A model generated the notes under the pieces. It was not told where the DNA came from and ran no database searches. It saw nothing but the letters and a program-made list of their open reading frames with translations. Of a stretch of 64,000 nucleotides of DNA, positions 18,107-28,010 are shown piece by piece; position 1 is the first letter of the stretch; every line of letters starts with the position of its first letter. A program made the position numbers and the translations under genes. The stretch is taken from contig NZ_CP107036.1 of the NCBI RefSeq assembly GCF_029542085.1, forward strand, positions 5,394,001 to 5,458,000, in the 5' to 3' direction. This DNA is from Sphingobacterium sp. ML3W. GTDB lineage: Bacteria; Bacteroidota; Bacteroidia; Sphingobacteriales; Sphingobacteriaceae.

Positions 18107-18142
18107 GGTATTGAGTTTCTGTACTAAAGGAAACTCAGTACC
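18107..18142 (+). repeat. Hairpin between the aldolase fusion and the isomerase genes
   Basis: GGTATTGAGTTTC (18107-18119) pairs with GAAACTCAGTACC (18130-18142): 13 bp with one G-T pair and a 10-base loop. Only a weak T-run (CTATTTTA) follows. It probably modulates or partly terminates transcription inside the rhamnose operon. Confidence 0.5.
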
Positions 18143-18173
18143 CTATTTTAAATAAACCGAAAACGCAATTATT

Positions 18174-19448
18174 ATGATTTTAGACCCATGTGCTATTGAA
18201 GTACATAATGACCAGCTCCGGGGGAAACATCGGCGTGCCTTTGACTTTGTTTCTCGGGAAATTCCACACATCGAAGACATCTTAGAAAAACTACAAAAAT
18301 TTCAGATCGCGATTCCCAGTTGGGCACTGGGGACTGGAGGTACACGTTTTGGACGTTTCTCTGGCGCTGGAGAACCCGCCACATTAGAACAGAAAATTGA
18401 AGACGTGGGCTTGCTTCATGCATTAAATAGGTCGAGTGATGCAATTTCTTTGCACATCCCCTGGGATATCCCCAAGGATGCAAACAGATTAAAACAATTC
18501 GCGAGTGGTTTGGGTATCCACTTTGATGCGATGAATTCAAATACATTTCAAGATCAACAGGGGCAGCAACACAGCTATAAGTTTGGATCATTGCACCATG
18601 TTGATCCAGCTGTTCGCCAGCAGGCTATCGACCATAATATCGAAGTGATACGTTATGGTGAAGAGCTTGGATCCAAATGTTTATCGGTATGGCTAGCTGA
18701 TGGTTCATCATTTCCCGGACAGTTGAATTTTCGTCAGGCATTTCAGCATACACTTTCCAGTCTGCAGGAAATCTATCGTCATCTGCCAGCGGACTGGAAG
18801 TTATTTGTCGAATACAAGGCTTTCGAACCTTACTTTTATTCGACAACCATTGGCGACTGGGGGCAATCCCTCTTGTTGACAAATAAGCTTGGACCCAAAG
18901 CATTCACCCTGGTTGATCTGGGACATCATCTTCCCAATGCAAATATTGAACAGATTGTCTCCCTATTGTTGATGGAAGGTAAATTGGGCGGCTTTCATTT
19001 CAATGATAGCAAGTATGGCGATGATGACCTCACGGCAGGATGTATGAAACCTTACCAGCTGTTTTTGATTTTCAGTGAACTGATTGATGGCATGGATGAA
19101 AAAGGAATGGCCCACGATTCGGGATTGGGATGGATGATTGATGCTTCGCATAACTTGAAGGATCCTTTGGTGGATTTATTACAATCTGTGGAAGCCATTA
19201 AAATCGCCTATGCACAAGCCTTATTGATCGACCGGAAATCCCTTCGGGCGGCTCAAAGCCAAAATGATGTTGTTGCTGCCCAGGAGATTTTACAACAGGC
19301 TTTTCGTACAGATGTGAGGCCCCTGCTAGCTGAAGCCCGCTTGCGTAGTGGTGCTGCACTCGATCCGATAAGTTTATTTAGAACATTGGGGGTACGGGAA
19401 AAACTGATAGAAGAAAGAGGACGCAATAGTGTAGCGACAGGTCTCTAA
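18174..19448 (+). CDS. rhaI: L-rhamnose isomerase (RhaI-type TIM barrel)
   Basis: The 424-residue sugar isomerase converts L-rhamnose to L-rhamnulose. It is of the Pseudomonas stutzeri RhaI type rather than E. coli RhaA. Metal-binding positions are visible in order: FVEYKAFEPYFYS (about 204-216), LVDLGHHLPNANIEQ (about 245-259), and GGFHFNDSKYGDDDL (about 272-286). Its stop codon is followed immediately by the kinase start (TAA-ATG), so the two are translated together. Confidence 0.9.
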   Translation: MILDPCAIEVHNDQLRGKHRRAFDFVSREIPHIEDILEKLQKFQIAIPSWALGTGGTRFGRFSGAGEPATLEQKIEDVGLLHALNRSSDAISLHIPWDIPKDANRLKQFASGLGIHFDAMNSNTFQDQQGQQHSYKFGSLHHVDPAVRQQAIDHNIEVIRYGEELGSKCLSVWLADGSSFPGQLNFRQAFQHTLSSLQEIYRHLPADWKLFVEYKAFEPYFYSTTIGDWGQSLLLTNKLGPKAFTLVDLGHHLPNANIEQIVSLLLMEGKLGGFHFNDSKYGDDDLTAGCMKPYQLFLIFSELIDGMDEKGMAHDSGLGWMIDASHNLKDPLVDLLQSVEAIKIAYAQALLIDRKSLRAAQSQNDVVAAQEILQQAFRTDVRPLLAEARLRSGAALDPISLFRTLGVREKLIEERGRNSVATGL

Positions 19449-20825
19449 ATGACAACCGACATGGAAAATAAACCTATACCTGTCGTTGCCGTATTTGATG
19501 TTGGAAAAACAAATAAAAAACTGCTCTTATTTGATCAAAATTATCAAGTAGTCTGGGAGCGTTCTGCTCGATTTATGGAAACTGTAGACGAAGATGGGGA
19601 TCCCTGCGAAAATTTGGAGAGTCTACGGCTATCTATATTTGACGCCCTACATGAGGTGCTGCGTAAGCATGAATTTGATATCCGTGCAATTAATTTTGCG
19701 TCATATGGCGCCAGTCTGGTGTATGTTGATGTCGATGGGAAACCTTTAACTCCCTTGTATAATTACCTCAAGGAATTTCCACTTGCTATTCAACAACAAC
19801 TCTACAATACCTATGGCGGAGAGACTATTTTTGCCTTAGAGACTGCATCCCCAGCATTGGGAAGCCTTAATTCAGGATTGCAGCTCTTGCGTCTTAAGCG
19901 TGAGCGACCTGATTTGTTTCGACATATTACCCATGCGATGCACTTGCCGCAATATTTAAGCTTCTTGGTTTCGGGCCAACTTTGTTCGGACTTGACCAGC
20001 ATAGGTTGTCATACTGCACTTTGGGATTTCAATAAAAATAGCTACCACCAATGGGTGGAGGATGAAGGATTGATCCATGTTTTCCCAAAGATATATCCTG
20101 GCGATACGGCATTTGAAAGTACGTTCTTGGGGAAATCTTATCTGGTGGGGGTGGGCCTGCATGACAGCTCGGCGGCATTGATCCCGTATCTTCTGTTCTT
20201 CCAGGAACCCTTTGTCTTAATTTCTACTGGAACCTGGTGTATTTCTCTGAATCCCTTCAATGAAACCAGATTGACGATGAGCGAACTCCAACAGGACTGC
20301 TTATTCTATTTGTCTTATTTGGGTAAGCCGGTAAAGGCATCGCGCTTATTTGCCGGATATGAACATGAAATACAATCAAATCGTATTGCGGATTTCTATC
20401 AGATAACAACAGCCAAATTCAGATTAATGGAAATTGACTGGGGCATTATTGCCTGTTTGGAAGCTGAAGATCATGACAGTGAATTAAAGTCTTTTGGAAA
20501 AATAGACTTACAGCGTTATGATAATTATGAAATAGCCTATCATAGCCTGTTATTTCATTTGGTGAAAGCACAAGTTGCGGCGACCAGATTAGTATTACAG
20601 GGCACAGCAGTATCCCGGATATTCGTTGATGGTGGATTTAGTAAAAACCCCATATACATGAGCCTAATGGCCCGCGAGTTTCTAGATATTGAGGTGTTTG
20701 CGGCAACGATGCCCCAAGCGACAGCCTTGGGGGCCGCATTACTTATGCATCAACATTGGAATACATCTACCATGCCAGCCAATTTATTGGAATTGAAATT
20801 ATTTACGTCGCACAATATTTCGTAA
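19449..20825 (+). CDS. FGGY-family carbohydrate kinase (rhamnulokinase)
   Basis: A 458-residue FGGY kinase. The N-terminal ATPase motif VFDVGKTNKKLLLFD (residues about 14-28), catalytic-Asp region GVGLHDSSAALIPYL (about 235-249), phosphate loop ISTGTWCISLNPF and C-terminal DGGFSKNPIYMSLMAREF are visible. Placement between rhamnose isomerase and the PUL supports L-rhamnulose as substrate, giving rhamnulose-1-phosphate for the fused aldolase. This is the last gene of the tight rhamnose group; susC starts 108 bases later. Confidence 0.87.
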   Translation: MTTDMENKPIPVVAVFDVGKTNKKLLLFDQNYQVVWERSARFMETVDEDGDPCENLESLRLSIFDALHEVLRKHEFDIRAINFASYGASLVYVDVDGKPLTPLYNYLKEFPLAIQQQLYNTYGGETIFALETASPALGSLNSGLQLLRLKRERPDLFRHITHAMHLPQYLSFLVSGQLCSDLTSIGCHTALWDFNKNSYHQWVEDEGLIHVFPKIYPGDTAFESTFLGKSYLVGVGLHDSSAALIPYLLFFQEPFVLISTGTWCISLNPFNETRLTMSELQQDCLFYLSYLGKPVKASRLFAGYEHEIQSNRIADFYQITTAKFRLMEIDWGIIACLEAEDHDSELKSFGKIDLQRYDNYEIAYHSLLFHLVKAQVAATRLVLQGTAVSRIFVDGGFSKNPIYMSLMAREFLDIEVFAATMPQATALGAALLMHQHWNTSTMPANLLELKLFTSHNIS

Positions 20826-20933
20826 ATCATTTTAGAACAGGATAGTACGGTATGGCTATTCAGTTTGTTTTCTATTACTTCGATATAGAATTACGAACAA
20901 ATTAAACCAAAATTAATTAAACCTCTAATCAGA

Positions 20934-23900
20934 ATGGAAAGTAAATTAAAACATTACTCATTAGTTCTTTGCGTGACAATGCTGATGGGGATGCCGTTTA
21001 TGTTAGTTGCCCAGATCGCGAAAACTATTCAAGGTCATGTGGTCAATAGCAAGAACGGCCAGCCCATTGCCGGTGTCTCGGTTAAAGAAGTCGGCGGTAA
21101 AAATGCTAGTTCAACCAATGAAAATGGTGATTTTACCCTCTCCGTAAGCAACAACAAGGTTGTTCTTTCGATCCAATATGTGGGGTACATGACCAAAAGC
21201 GTTGAAGGTATTGTCGGTACCCCGCTTCGTGTCGAGCTACAGGAGGATAATACGATACTGGATGAAGTTGTGGTGGTAGCTTATGGGGAAGCTAAAAAGA
21301 AGGACCTGACGGGATCTGTATCAACGATCGATAATAGGGCATTAAACATGCAATCCAATTCTACCGTCAGCCGGGCGCTGGAAGGAGCCGCTCCGGGTAT
21401 ACAGGTTTCAGCGGTAGATGGTCAGCCGGGGATAGACATGGGGATTCGGGTGCGTGGTATCGGTTCTGCTAGTCAGAATACGTCAAATGCACTCGTTGTG
21501 ATCGACGGTGTGCCTGCGCAAAATGATAATCCGCTGGCAACACTAAATCCAAAGGATATCCAAAGTATATCTGTCTTGAAAGATGCAGCATCCACAGCGC
21601 TATATGGTGCCCGGGGGGCAAACGGTGTGGTTTTGGTAACAACAAAGAAAGGGATGTCCGGTAAAACACGGATTTCATTTGAAGGTAAATTAGGCGTCAA
21701 TCAGGTAGGCCCCTACCAGTTTGACAAAATCTCTGATCCAAAAGATATTTATGAATTTGCCTGGCTTTCGATTTATAATTCAGCACGCTACGGAGTAGAT
21801 GGTACAGGAATCTCAAAAAGATATACCACCAATGTGCAGAACCCCAATATGTCGCACGAACAGGCCGCAGAATTTGCAAGTGCCCACCTGTTTGATTATA
21901 TCGGTTCAACTACTAAATTTCAGCGAAATAGCTTAGGAAACTGGATGTTATATGATGTTCCTGGTGCCGTTTATACGCCATCTGGTACGGGGGCCGATGC
22001 GAGTTCAACCATGAGTGGTTCTTATCTCGTGAATACGGATGGTAAATTAAATCCCAATGCGCGTCTACTTTTTAGCGATCGTTATGATGATTACTTATTG
22101 GAAAATAGATTGCGGCAGGATTACGACCTGTCAGCTTCTGGTGGTAATGAGAAAGTAAGTTACTTTCTTTCCGGCGGATACCTTGAGGATCCTTCCTACA
22201 TCAGGGGTTCTTCTTTCAAACGCTATAACGGTCGTGCCAATTTTGATGCGCAGGTTAATACCTGGTTGAAACTAGGTGCTAATATTGGTTATTCCAATCG
22301 GACGACCCAATCGCCAGCGACGCGCTTTGGACGGAATCCAGGTAGCTCAACAGCAAATGTATTTCGTTTTATAAACGGGCAAACCCCCTTGGTTCAGCTG
22401 TATGCACGTGATCAGAATGGCGCATTGATTAATGAAAATGGGGAAAATAAAGTGCATGTGCTTGCAGGGGATACCTATTCTCCACTTGGTCTGACCTCGG
22501 CAGCGCTTTCATCGACGAATGTGTTGACAGTATTAGACAATGATCTGGATCGACGCGTATCTGATGACTGGACAACACGGGTCTATGGGCAGGCTAAATT
22601 TCTCAATGATTTTACATTTACAGCGAATGTTTCGATGGACAAATTCAACGAAATGCGCACCCGCTATTGGAATAGCGAATCAGGACAGGCTGCCGGTATA
22701 GGTGCTTTTGGTAAAACAGCATCCAATACAACGATCCTAAATCTTCAACAATTACTTAACTATTCAAAAACAATTGGCTTGCATAATCTGGAGGGACTCC
22801 TGGGCCATGAGTATGATTCATTCAAAAACGAGCAACTCAACTACCGCTCATCTTATGCATTGATTGATGAATTTCCGTCGTATATCAATTTTGTAGGGCG
22901 TTATGATGGTGGTACCTTCCCTAATCCTGGAGGCGGCGAGGACAAACGGACTATGGAAAGTTATTTTTCTAGAATCAACTACAACTACAACGATAGGTAC
23001 TTTTTCCAGGGATCCGTACGTCGGGATGGATCGTCGAAGTTTAAACTGAAAGACAAACGTTGGGGCACCTTCTGGTCCGTTGGTGGAGGTTGGCGCATCG
23101 ATAGTGAACCTTTTATGCAAAATGCTAAAAACTGGATTGATCTCCTGAAAATACGAGGCAGCTATGGGGTGATCGGAAACCAGAATGGTATCTCCAATTA
23201 CTCGGGTTATCAGACCTGGAGTTATTCGGCCACCTACACCCAGACCACAAACGGAACTGGGATACCCGCCAATATTACACTAAATCAAAATGCTTATGTT
23301 AATGATCAATTGACTTGGGAAAATATCCACACGATGGATGCGGGTATTGATTTTAGCTTCCTTGGACGGGTACGCGGATCGCTTGATTATTATAACCGTG
23401 TTACGGTAAATGCTATCTGGAACCAGCCGATCGCTATTTCTAAGGGACAGTCTTCGATCGCAACGAATTCGGCTAAAATAGGTAATAAGGGTTTTGAGGT
23501 CGATCTCTCTGTTGATATCATTAAGAAACCGGATTTCAATTGGACTGTGTCCACAAACGGAACACATTATACAACAAAATTAAAAGCAGTACCCAGTGGT
23601 GTTGGGTCAGATGCCCTGGGAGGTAACTGGACCGCCGGTACAGATGCCTGGGCCGCGGCAGGAACCAGTGCCGTCGCAAATATCACTTACTTACGTGGGG
23701 TGAATAAAGATTTCTTTAACCTTTACATGCTAAAATATGGTGGAGTTGACCAGACTACAGGCTTACCGCTATTTTACCATCAGGTCACCAAAGCCGATGT
23801 CGATGCGGGTACTTATCCCGGATATAAAGAGGGCGAGAGTCTGACAACTACAGACTATTCAAAAGCAAGCCGATATGAAATGGGAAGTGCGCTTCCTAAA

Positions 23901-24410
23901 TGGATCGGCGGATTTAGCACTTCTTTACGCTATAAGAACTTTGACCTTTATCTTGCTTTGGCTTATCAGCTGGGAGGAAAGTTTTTCAGCACAGAATATG
24001 GAAACAACCTGTATGTCAGTGAGGATCCCGGTAAAGCGCTCTCTTCAGAACTTATTGGTAACACATGGACACCAAATAATACCGGTGCAAAATTCCCGAT
24101 GGTCATGTATGGTAATACTTATGGTAATGGAGCTACCACGGGGAGCTGGTTATACAGTGATCTAGGTTTGTTTAGTGCTTCGTACCTTAATTTTAAGAAT
24201 ATCACTATTGGGTATACTTTGCCGGAAAATGTACTGGCAAAAATGAAGATCAAGAAACTCAGAATATTCGCTTCAGGGGATAATCTTTTTATGAAAACGG
24301 CCCATTCGGGAATCGATCCACGTCAATCACTGGTGGGTGGATTTGAAGTGGCGGCCTATTCTTATCCCACTATGCGGACATTCTCGGGTGGTGTCAGCCT
24401 GGAGTTTTAA
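20934..24410 (+). CDS. SusC-type TonB-linked outer membrane transporter
   Basis: A 1158-residue outer-membrane transporter that imports oligosaccharides with its SusD lid. It has a signal peptide (to about residue 27, MLVAQ), a carboxypeptidase-regulatory-like domain (QGHVVNSKNGQPIAGVSV, about 34-110), a TonB box/plug region (DEVVVVAYGEAKKKDLTGSV; DGVPAQNDNPLATLNPKDIQ; LKDAASTALYGARGANGVVLV), then the beta-barrel ending in GGVSLEF. No STN domain is seen, so it is not expected to signal to an anti-sigma factor. Context (rhamnose enzymes upstream, GH106/GH28 downstream) indicates a rhamnose-containing pectic glycan. Confidence 0.96.
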   Translation: MESKLKHYSLVLCVTMLMGMPFMLVAQIAKTIQGHVVNSKNGQPIAGVSVKEVGGKNASSTNENGDFTLSVSNNKVVLSIQYVGYMTKSVEGIVGTPLRVELQEDNTILDEVVVVAYGEAKKKDLTGSVSTIDNRALNMQSNSTVSRALEGAAPGIQVSAVDGQPGIDMGIRVRGIGSASQNTSNALVVIDGVPAQNDNPLATLNPKDIQSISVLKDAASTALYGARGANGVVLVTTKKGMSGKTRISFEGKLGVNQVGPYQFDKISDPKDIYEFAWLSIYNSARYGVDGTGISKRYTTNVQNPNMSHEQAAEFASAHLFDYIGSTTKFQRNSLGNWMLYDVPGAVYTPSGTGADASSTMSGSYLVNTDGKLNPNARLLFSDRYDDYLLENRLRQDYDLSASGGNEKVSYFLSGGYLEDPSYIRGSSFKRYNGRANFDAQVNTWLKLGANIGYSNRTTQSPATRFGRNPGSSTANVFRFINGQTPLVQLYARDQNGALINENGENKVHVLAGDTYSPLGLTSAALSSTNVLTVLDNDLDRRVSDDWTTRVYGQAKFLNDFTFTANVSMDKFNEMRTRYWNSESGQAAGIGAFGKTASNTTILNLQQLLNYSKTIGLHNLEGLLGHEYDSFKNEQLNYRSSYALIDEFPSYINFVGRYDGGTFPNPGGGEDKRTMESYFSRINYNYNDRYFFQGSVRRDGSSKFKLKDKRWGTFWSVGGGWRIDSEPFMQNAKNWIDLLKIRGSYGVIGNQNGISNYSGYQTWSYSATYTQTTNGTGIPANITLNQNAYVNDQLTWENIHTMDAGIDFSFLGRVRGSLDYYNRVTVNAIWNQPIAISKGQSSIATNSAKIGNKGFEVDLSVDIIKKPDFNWTVSTNGTHYTTKLKAVPSGVGSDALGGNWTAGTDAWAAAGTSAVANITYLRGVNKDFFNLYMLKYGGVDQTTGLPLFYHQVTKADVDAGTYPGYKEGESLTTTDYSKASRYEMGSALPKWIGGFSTSLRYKNFDLYLALAYQLGGKFFSTEYGNNLYVSEDPGKALSSELIGNTWTPNNTGAKFPMVMYGNTYGNGATTGSWLYSDLGLFSASYLNFKNITIGYTLPENVLAKMKIKKLRIFASGDNLFMKTAHSGIDPRQSLVGGFEVAAYSYPTMRTFSGGVSLEF

Positions 24411-24442
24411 TGTTAAAATGAATTCGATTATGAAACCATCAT

Positions 24443-24558
24443 GATTTATTCAAACCGAGCAAAGCGAGCTCATGAATATCGCTTAAAACATACACTCGAT
24501 GAATAAATCTGATAGCTTCATCACAACTGAAACCGCCGAAGGCAGCATGAATGCCTTA
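24443..24558 (+). repeat. Set of hairpins in the 184-base susC-susD spacer
   Basis: Three structures can be read. GATTTATTCA (24443-24452) pairs with TGAATAAATC (24500-24509), extended by CGAG/CTCG. Inside this, AAGCGA (24462-24467) pairs with TCGCTT (24479-24484). Further on AAGGCA pairs with TGCCTT (about 24539-24557). susC-susD spacers are normally a few tens of bases, so this long folded one may control processing or the SusC:SusD ratio. Confidence 0.5.
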
Positions 24559-24594
24559 AGGGGAAAATTGACTAATGAATAAAAATTTATACAG

Positions 24595-26181
24595 ATGAAA
24601 AAGATATTTTTATGTGCATTGGCTGTGACATTATTCTTTTCTTGTAGCAAGGATCTGGATATTGCTCCACCAAATAGTATTACGGATGAACAGATCCGGA
24701 AGCTGCTCGAAAGTGGTGACGAAAAGAAAATCCAGGCAGTGCTTGGTGGTATGGCTAACAATATGCCTAAATTGATCAATTTTGGGGCATTATCCTCCGA
24801 ATCGCGCTATGGCAGTAACCAGGGATTTGATGTGATGCGTAATCTGGAAGGAAATGATATTGTCCTTGGAAATAGGTTGTTAAATATTTTTGGTTCGGAT
24901 GAATATAACCTGCTAGATTTTATTTCTGATGCTTCCGACAAAAACACACCTTACTGGAACTATGCTTGGAATATGGTTAATACAGCCAACAAAATGCTGA
25001 ATTATCTTAATCCAACAACAGTCGGTACCAATAAAAAACTGCAGGAATACAAAGGCCGCGGGTTGATATTACGTGCCTATGCCTATAACTATTTGATGGA
25101 AAACTATCAGAATGCTTATCAACAGGGCGGAAAGAGCAAGTTGGGCATGCCGCTCTACGATACTTATTCTCCTGTTCAGGAAAGCAAGGCCCGATCTACA
25201 GCGGACGAAACGTATACCTTCATTAAAAATGACATCAATGAGGCTATTCGACTGTTTAAAGAGGCCGGGATTGGTTTTACAGCAGATCCCTCCGACTTTG
25301 ATCTTGGTGTAGCCAATTTTATGTTGGCTAAGGTGTCGCTATGGACAGGCGATTGGAATAATACCATCAGTGCCAGTAATGAAATTCTGAGCAAGTACCC
25401 AACCTTGATGAGCCAAGCCATGTATGGCGCCACCAACAAAGGGACGCAGGCCGCTCCTGAAATGAGGCCGGAGCAAAATGGCTTCCTCAACATCAGCATC
25501 AATCCCGAAGTACTTTTTGGTTTTGCATTGGGCGAAGCAGTAACGGTGCATAACTGGTGGATGAACTGTTTTGCTGAAGGCAACGGTGGGATTGGTCAAG
25601 GCTTTCAACGCATAGACAACCGTTTATATGCTCAAATAGACAATCGTGACTACCGTATAAATTGTTTTATGGCTTCAGACTGGGGCGATTACACTTATCC
25701 AACAAATGGCGATAAAAGGACAATACCTCTATATACGAATCTCAAATTTGCCGCTACCCATGGCCTGGGCAGTGATGACAAAAAGAATGTCGGCCGTGTG
25801 AGCTGTTACTATATGCGCAGTTCGGAAATCCTGTTGATGAAAGCGGAGGCCCAGGCGCAGAATAAGGATGATCAGGGAGCGAAACAAACACTCAATACAT
25901 TGTTGGCTGCACGCACAAAATCTGGGACAACGCCATTGACCTGCGACAACTATACTTCAATGCAAGGTCTTTCGGCCTTGGAGATGGTACAGTTTCAAAC
26001 AAGGTTAGAACTCTGGGGTGAAGGGGGACGCGAATTTTATAATAACAAACGCTGGAATATCGCTATCAACCGTGCTGCATCACCTACGCACGTGGATAAA
26101 TCTAGCTATCCTGTTAATAAAATGACCTTACAGATTCCATTGGATGAAATGTTGTATAACAATAAAATGGTGCAAAACTAA
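24595..26181 (+). CDS. SusD-like surface glycan-binding lipoprotein
   Basis: SusD homologues are surface lipoproteins that close over SusC and bind glycan. The lipobox FFSC puts the lipidated Cys at residue 17, followed by SKDLD, an acidic lipoprotein-export-type signal. The body shows the alpha-helical TPR-like scaffold (YAWNMVNTANKMLNYLNP; KGRGLILRAYAYNYLMENYQ split at residue 20) and the C-terminal RLELWGEGGREFYNNKRW. 528 residues, normal for the family. Confidence 0.94.
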   Translation: MKKIFLCALAVTLFFSCSKDLDIAPPNSITDEQIRKLLESGDEKKIQAVLGGMANNMPKLINFGALSSESRYGSNQGFDVMRNLEGNDIVLGNRLLNIFGSDEYNLLDFISDASDKNTPYWNYAWNMVNTANKMLNYLNPTTVGTNKKLQEYKGRGLILRAYAYNYLMENYQNAYQQGGKSKLGMPLYDTYSPVQESKARSTADETYTFIKNDINEAIRLFKEAGIGFTADPSDFDLGVANFMLAKVSLWTGDWNNTISASNEILSKYPTLMSQAMYGATNKGTQAAPEMRPEQNGFLNISINPEVLFGFALGEAVTVHNWWMNCFAEGNGGIGQGFQRIDNRLYAQIDNRDYRINCFMASDWGDYTYPTNGDKRTIPLYTNLKFAATHGLGSDDKKNVGRVSCYYMRSSEILLMKAEAQAQNKDDQGAKQTLNTLLAARTKSGTTPLTCDNYTSMQGLSALEMVQFQTRLELWGEGGREFYNNKRWNIAINRAASPTHVDKSSYPVNKMTLQIPLDEMLYNNKMVQN

Positions 26182-26211
26182 ATAAATCAAAATGGGACAA
26201 TGAAGCTTATA

Positions 26212-26264
26212 TAATCAGACACTTGCATGATCTCATCATTGGGGCATGCAAGCTGTACTGATTA
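26212..26264 (+). repeat. Hairpin after susD
   Basis: TAATCAG and CTTGCATG (26212-26229) pair with CATGCAAG and CTGATTA (26245-26264), with a small internal loop and a 15-base apical loop. It lies 31 bases after the susD stop and is followed by TTTACAGG rather than a real T-run. A partial terminator or 3' stabiliser that keeps susCD transcripts above those of the enzymes downstream is plausible. Confidence 0.5.
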
Positions 26265-26354
26265 TTTACAGGATAGTTCAGGATACAATTTCGTTCAATC
26301 TTGCGTATTTTCAAGTAGCTGAATATAATTCCATAAAACCTAAAATTTAATGAT

Positions 26355-27176
26355 ATGAAGAACCAATTGACCGAAGAACAGACCGCATTTTACCAAGAGA
26401 ATGGTTACATCGTTATAGAAGATTTTCTGGACGCGGAAGAGTTGGCAACATGGCAAAGAATTGTTTTCGATGCGGTGGAGCAACGTGCCGGAAAGAAGAT
26501 GCCTGGAAAGGAGGCAAAAGTAGGGGAAGACGATGGAATTAATAAGGATGCCGATTATTTCGGAAAAGTATTTGACCAGTTATTGAACCTCTGGCAGACG
26601 AGCGATCAGGTAAAGGAACTGATGGTGGATAAGCGTATCGGCGAAATGGCGGCGAAACTTGCCGGCGTTGATGGTATCCGCATCTGGCACGATCAGGCGC
26701 TCTTTAAGCGCCCCTTCGCGAATCCTACAGCTTGGCACCTCGATACACCTTTTTGGTCCTTTTCTGATCGTAAAGCGCTCTCGATATGGATTGCCTTGGA
26801 CGATTCGACACTAGAAAATGGATGCATGTATTTCGTTCCCCAGTCGTATAAACATACGGGATTTGAAAATTTGGGTATCGGAAAGAATATGGGGACGATT
26901 TTTGAACATTACCCGCAAATGGCAAAGGTAAATCCGGTGGCAACACCGCTAAAAGCGGGCAGTTGTACCTTTCACAATGGATTGACAATTCATGGTGCAG
27001 GTCCTAATATGACCAATGGATTTAGACGGGCTATGACCTGTGCCTATATGCCCGATGGGAATGTCTACAATGGACAGGCAAACATTCTACCGGATGATTA
27101 TCGGGGGACATTACAGGTGGGTGACTTATTGAACAATGATGAGCAAAATCCGCTAATCTACCATACAGCATGGTAA
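26355..27176 (+). CDS. Phytanoyl-CoA dioxygenase (PhyH)-family Fe(II)/2-oxoglutarate oxygenase
   Basis: A 273-residue cytoplasmic protein with the full facial triad: H128-x-D130 in AWHLDTPFW, distal H213 in TIHGAGPN, and R224/R225 behind it for 2-oxoglutarate. The family hydroxylates or demethylates diverse small molecules; the substrate is unknown. It has no signal peptide and overlaps the sugar isomerase gene by 7 bases (ATGGTAA), so the two probably work on the same internalised compound. In a pectin locus a methyl-ether sugar (rhamnogalacturonan-II has 2-O-methyl-fucose and 2-O-methyl-xylose) is a conceivable substrate; this is inference only. Confidence 0.85.
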   Translation: MKNQLTEEQTAFYQENGYIVIEDFLDAEELATWQRIVFDAVEQRAGKKMPGKEAKVGEDDGINKDADYFGKVFDQLLNLWQTSDQVKELMVDKRIGEMAAKLAGVDGIRIWHDQALFKRPFANPTAWHLDTPFWSFSDRKALSIWIALDDSTLENGCMYFVPQSYKHTGFENLGIGKNMGTIFEHYPQMAKVNPVATPLKAGSCTFHNGLTIHGAGPNMTNGFRRAMTCAYMPDGNVYNGQANILPDDYRGTLQVGDLLNNDEQNPLIYHTAW

Positions 27177-28000
27177 AACTGGATTTCTTTTATCCAAGAT
27201 GGGGAAGTGAACATATTCCTTGGGCAGATTTCCTCGAACGTGTTCAGGCGGCGGGTTATGCTGGGGTGGAGTGGTTTCCTTTCGGAGAAAACATAGACCC
27301 GACATCGGTGCTGCAATTGCTCAGCAAGTATAAACTAAAATATAGCATTGTTACCTGTGTGCTGCAAAGCTTTGACACAACTGAGGCTTATTTTAAACTA
27401 TTGGAGGAACAACTTTCCTATTATGGGAAGTTGGCGCAAGCATATGTTGCACCTGAATTTATTTCGGTACAGATGGGACGGGAATACTTTTCTCCTGTCG
27501 ATGTTTTACAAGGTTTGCACTTATGTGAAAGAATCGAAAAGCAGTGTGGAATCGAGATTTTTCAGGAAACTCACCGCAACAAGTGGAGTTATGGCTTGCA
27601 TACCGTTATGCCAATGCTGGAAAGCTATCCGGATCTGAAGCTTACCTTGGATATTTCCCATTGGTTTTGTGTTTCGGAAAGTTTTCTGGAAGATCGACCG
27701 GAGGAGCTGGCTCGTGTCTTGCCACATGTGAGGCATGTACATGCACGGGTTGGGTATACGCAGGGACCGCAGGTCCCCGATGTCAGAAAGAAGATATACC
27801 GCGATATTGTCGCTATCCACCTAGCCCTTTGGCAACAGTGGATAAACCTGAATAAAAGCAAATCCCGCTTGACCATAACGACCGAATTCGGTCCGCCGCC
27901 CTATCTTATTTCGTCTGGAAATCGCGAAAGGGACAATGAACGGCAATGGCAGCAAAATCTTTGGATGAAGAGATACTTATCCAGGTATCTCATCACCTAA
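27170..28000 (+). CDS. Xylose-isomerase-like TIM barrel sugar isomerase/epimerase
   Basis: A 276-residue AP-endonuclease-2/xylose isomerase-like protein. Probable metal ligands occur in the usual order: QETHRNKWSYGLH (Glu, about 137), LTLDISHWFCV (Asp/His, about 165), RHVHARVGYTQGPQVPD (His, about 195), and TTEFGPPPY (Glu, about 239). It is cytoplasmic, with no signal peptide, and translationally coupled to the PhyH gene. The substrate is not deducible. GH106 follows after 10 bases. Confidence 0.82.
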   Translation: MVKLDFFYPRWGSEHIPWADFLERVQAAGYAGVEWFPFGENIDPTSVLQLLSKYKLKYSIVTCVLQSFDTTEAYFKLLEEQLSYYGKLAQAYVAPEFISVQMGREYFSPVDVLQGLHLCERIEKQCGIEIFQETHRNKWSYGLHTVMPMLESYPDLKLTLDISHWFCVSESFLEDRPEELARVLPHVRHVHARVGYTQGPQVPDVRKKIYRDIVAIHLALWQQWINLNKSKSRLTITTEFGPPPYLISSGNRERDNERQWQQNLWMKRYLSRYLIT

Positions 28001-28010
28001 ACTCTATATT

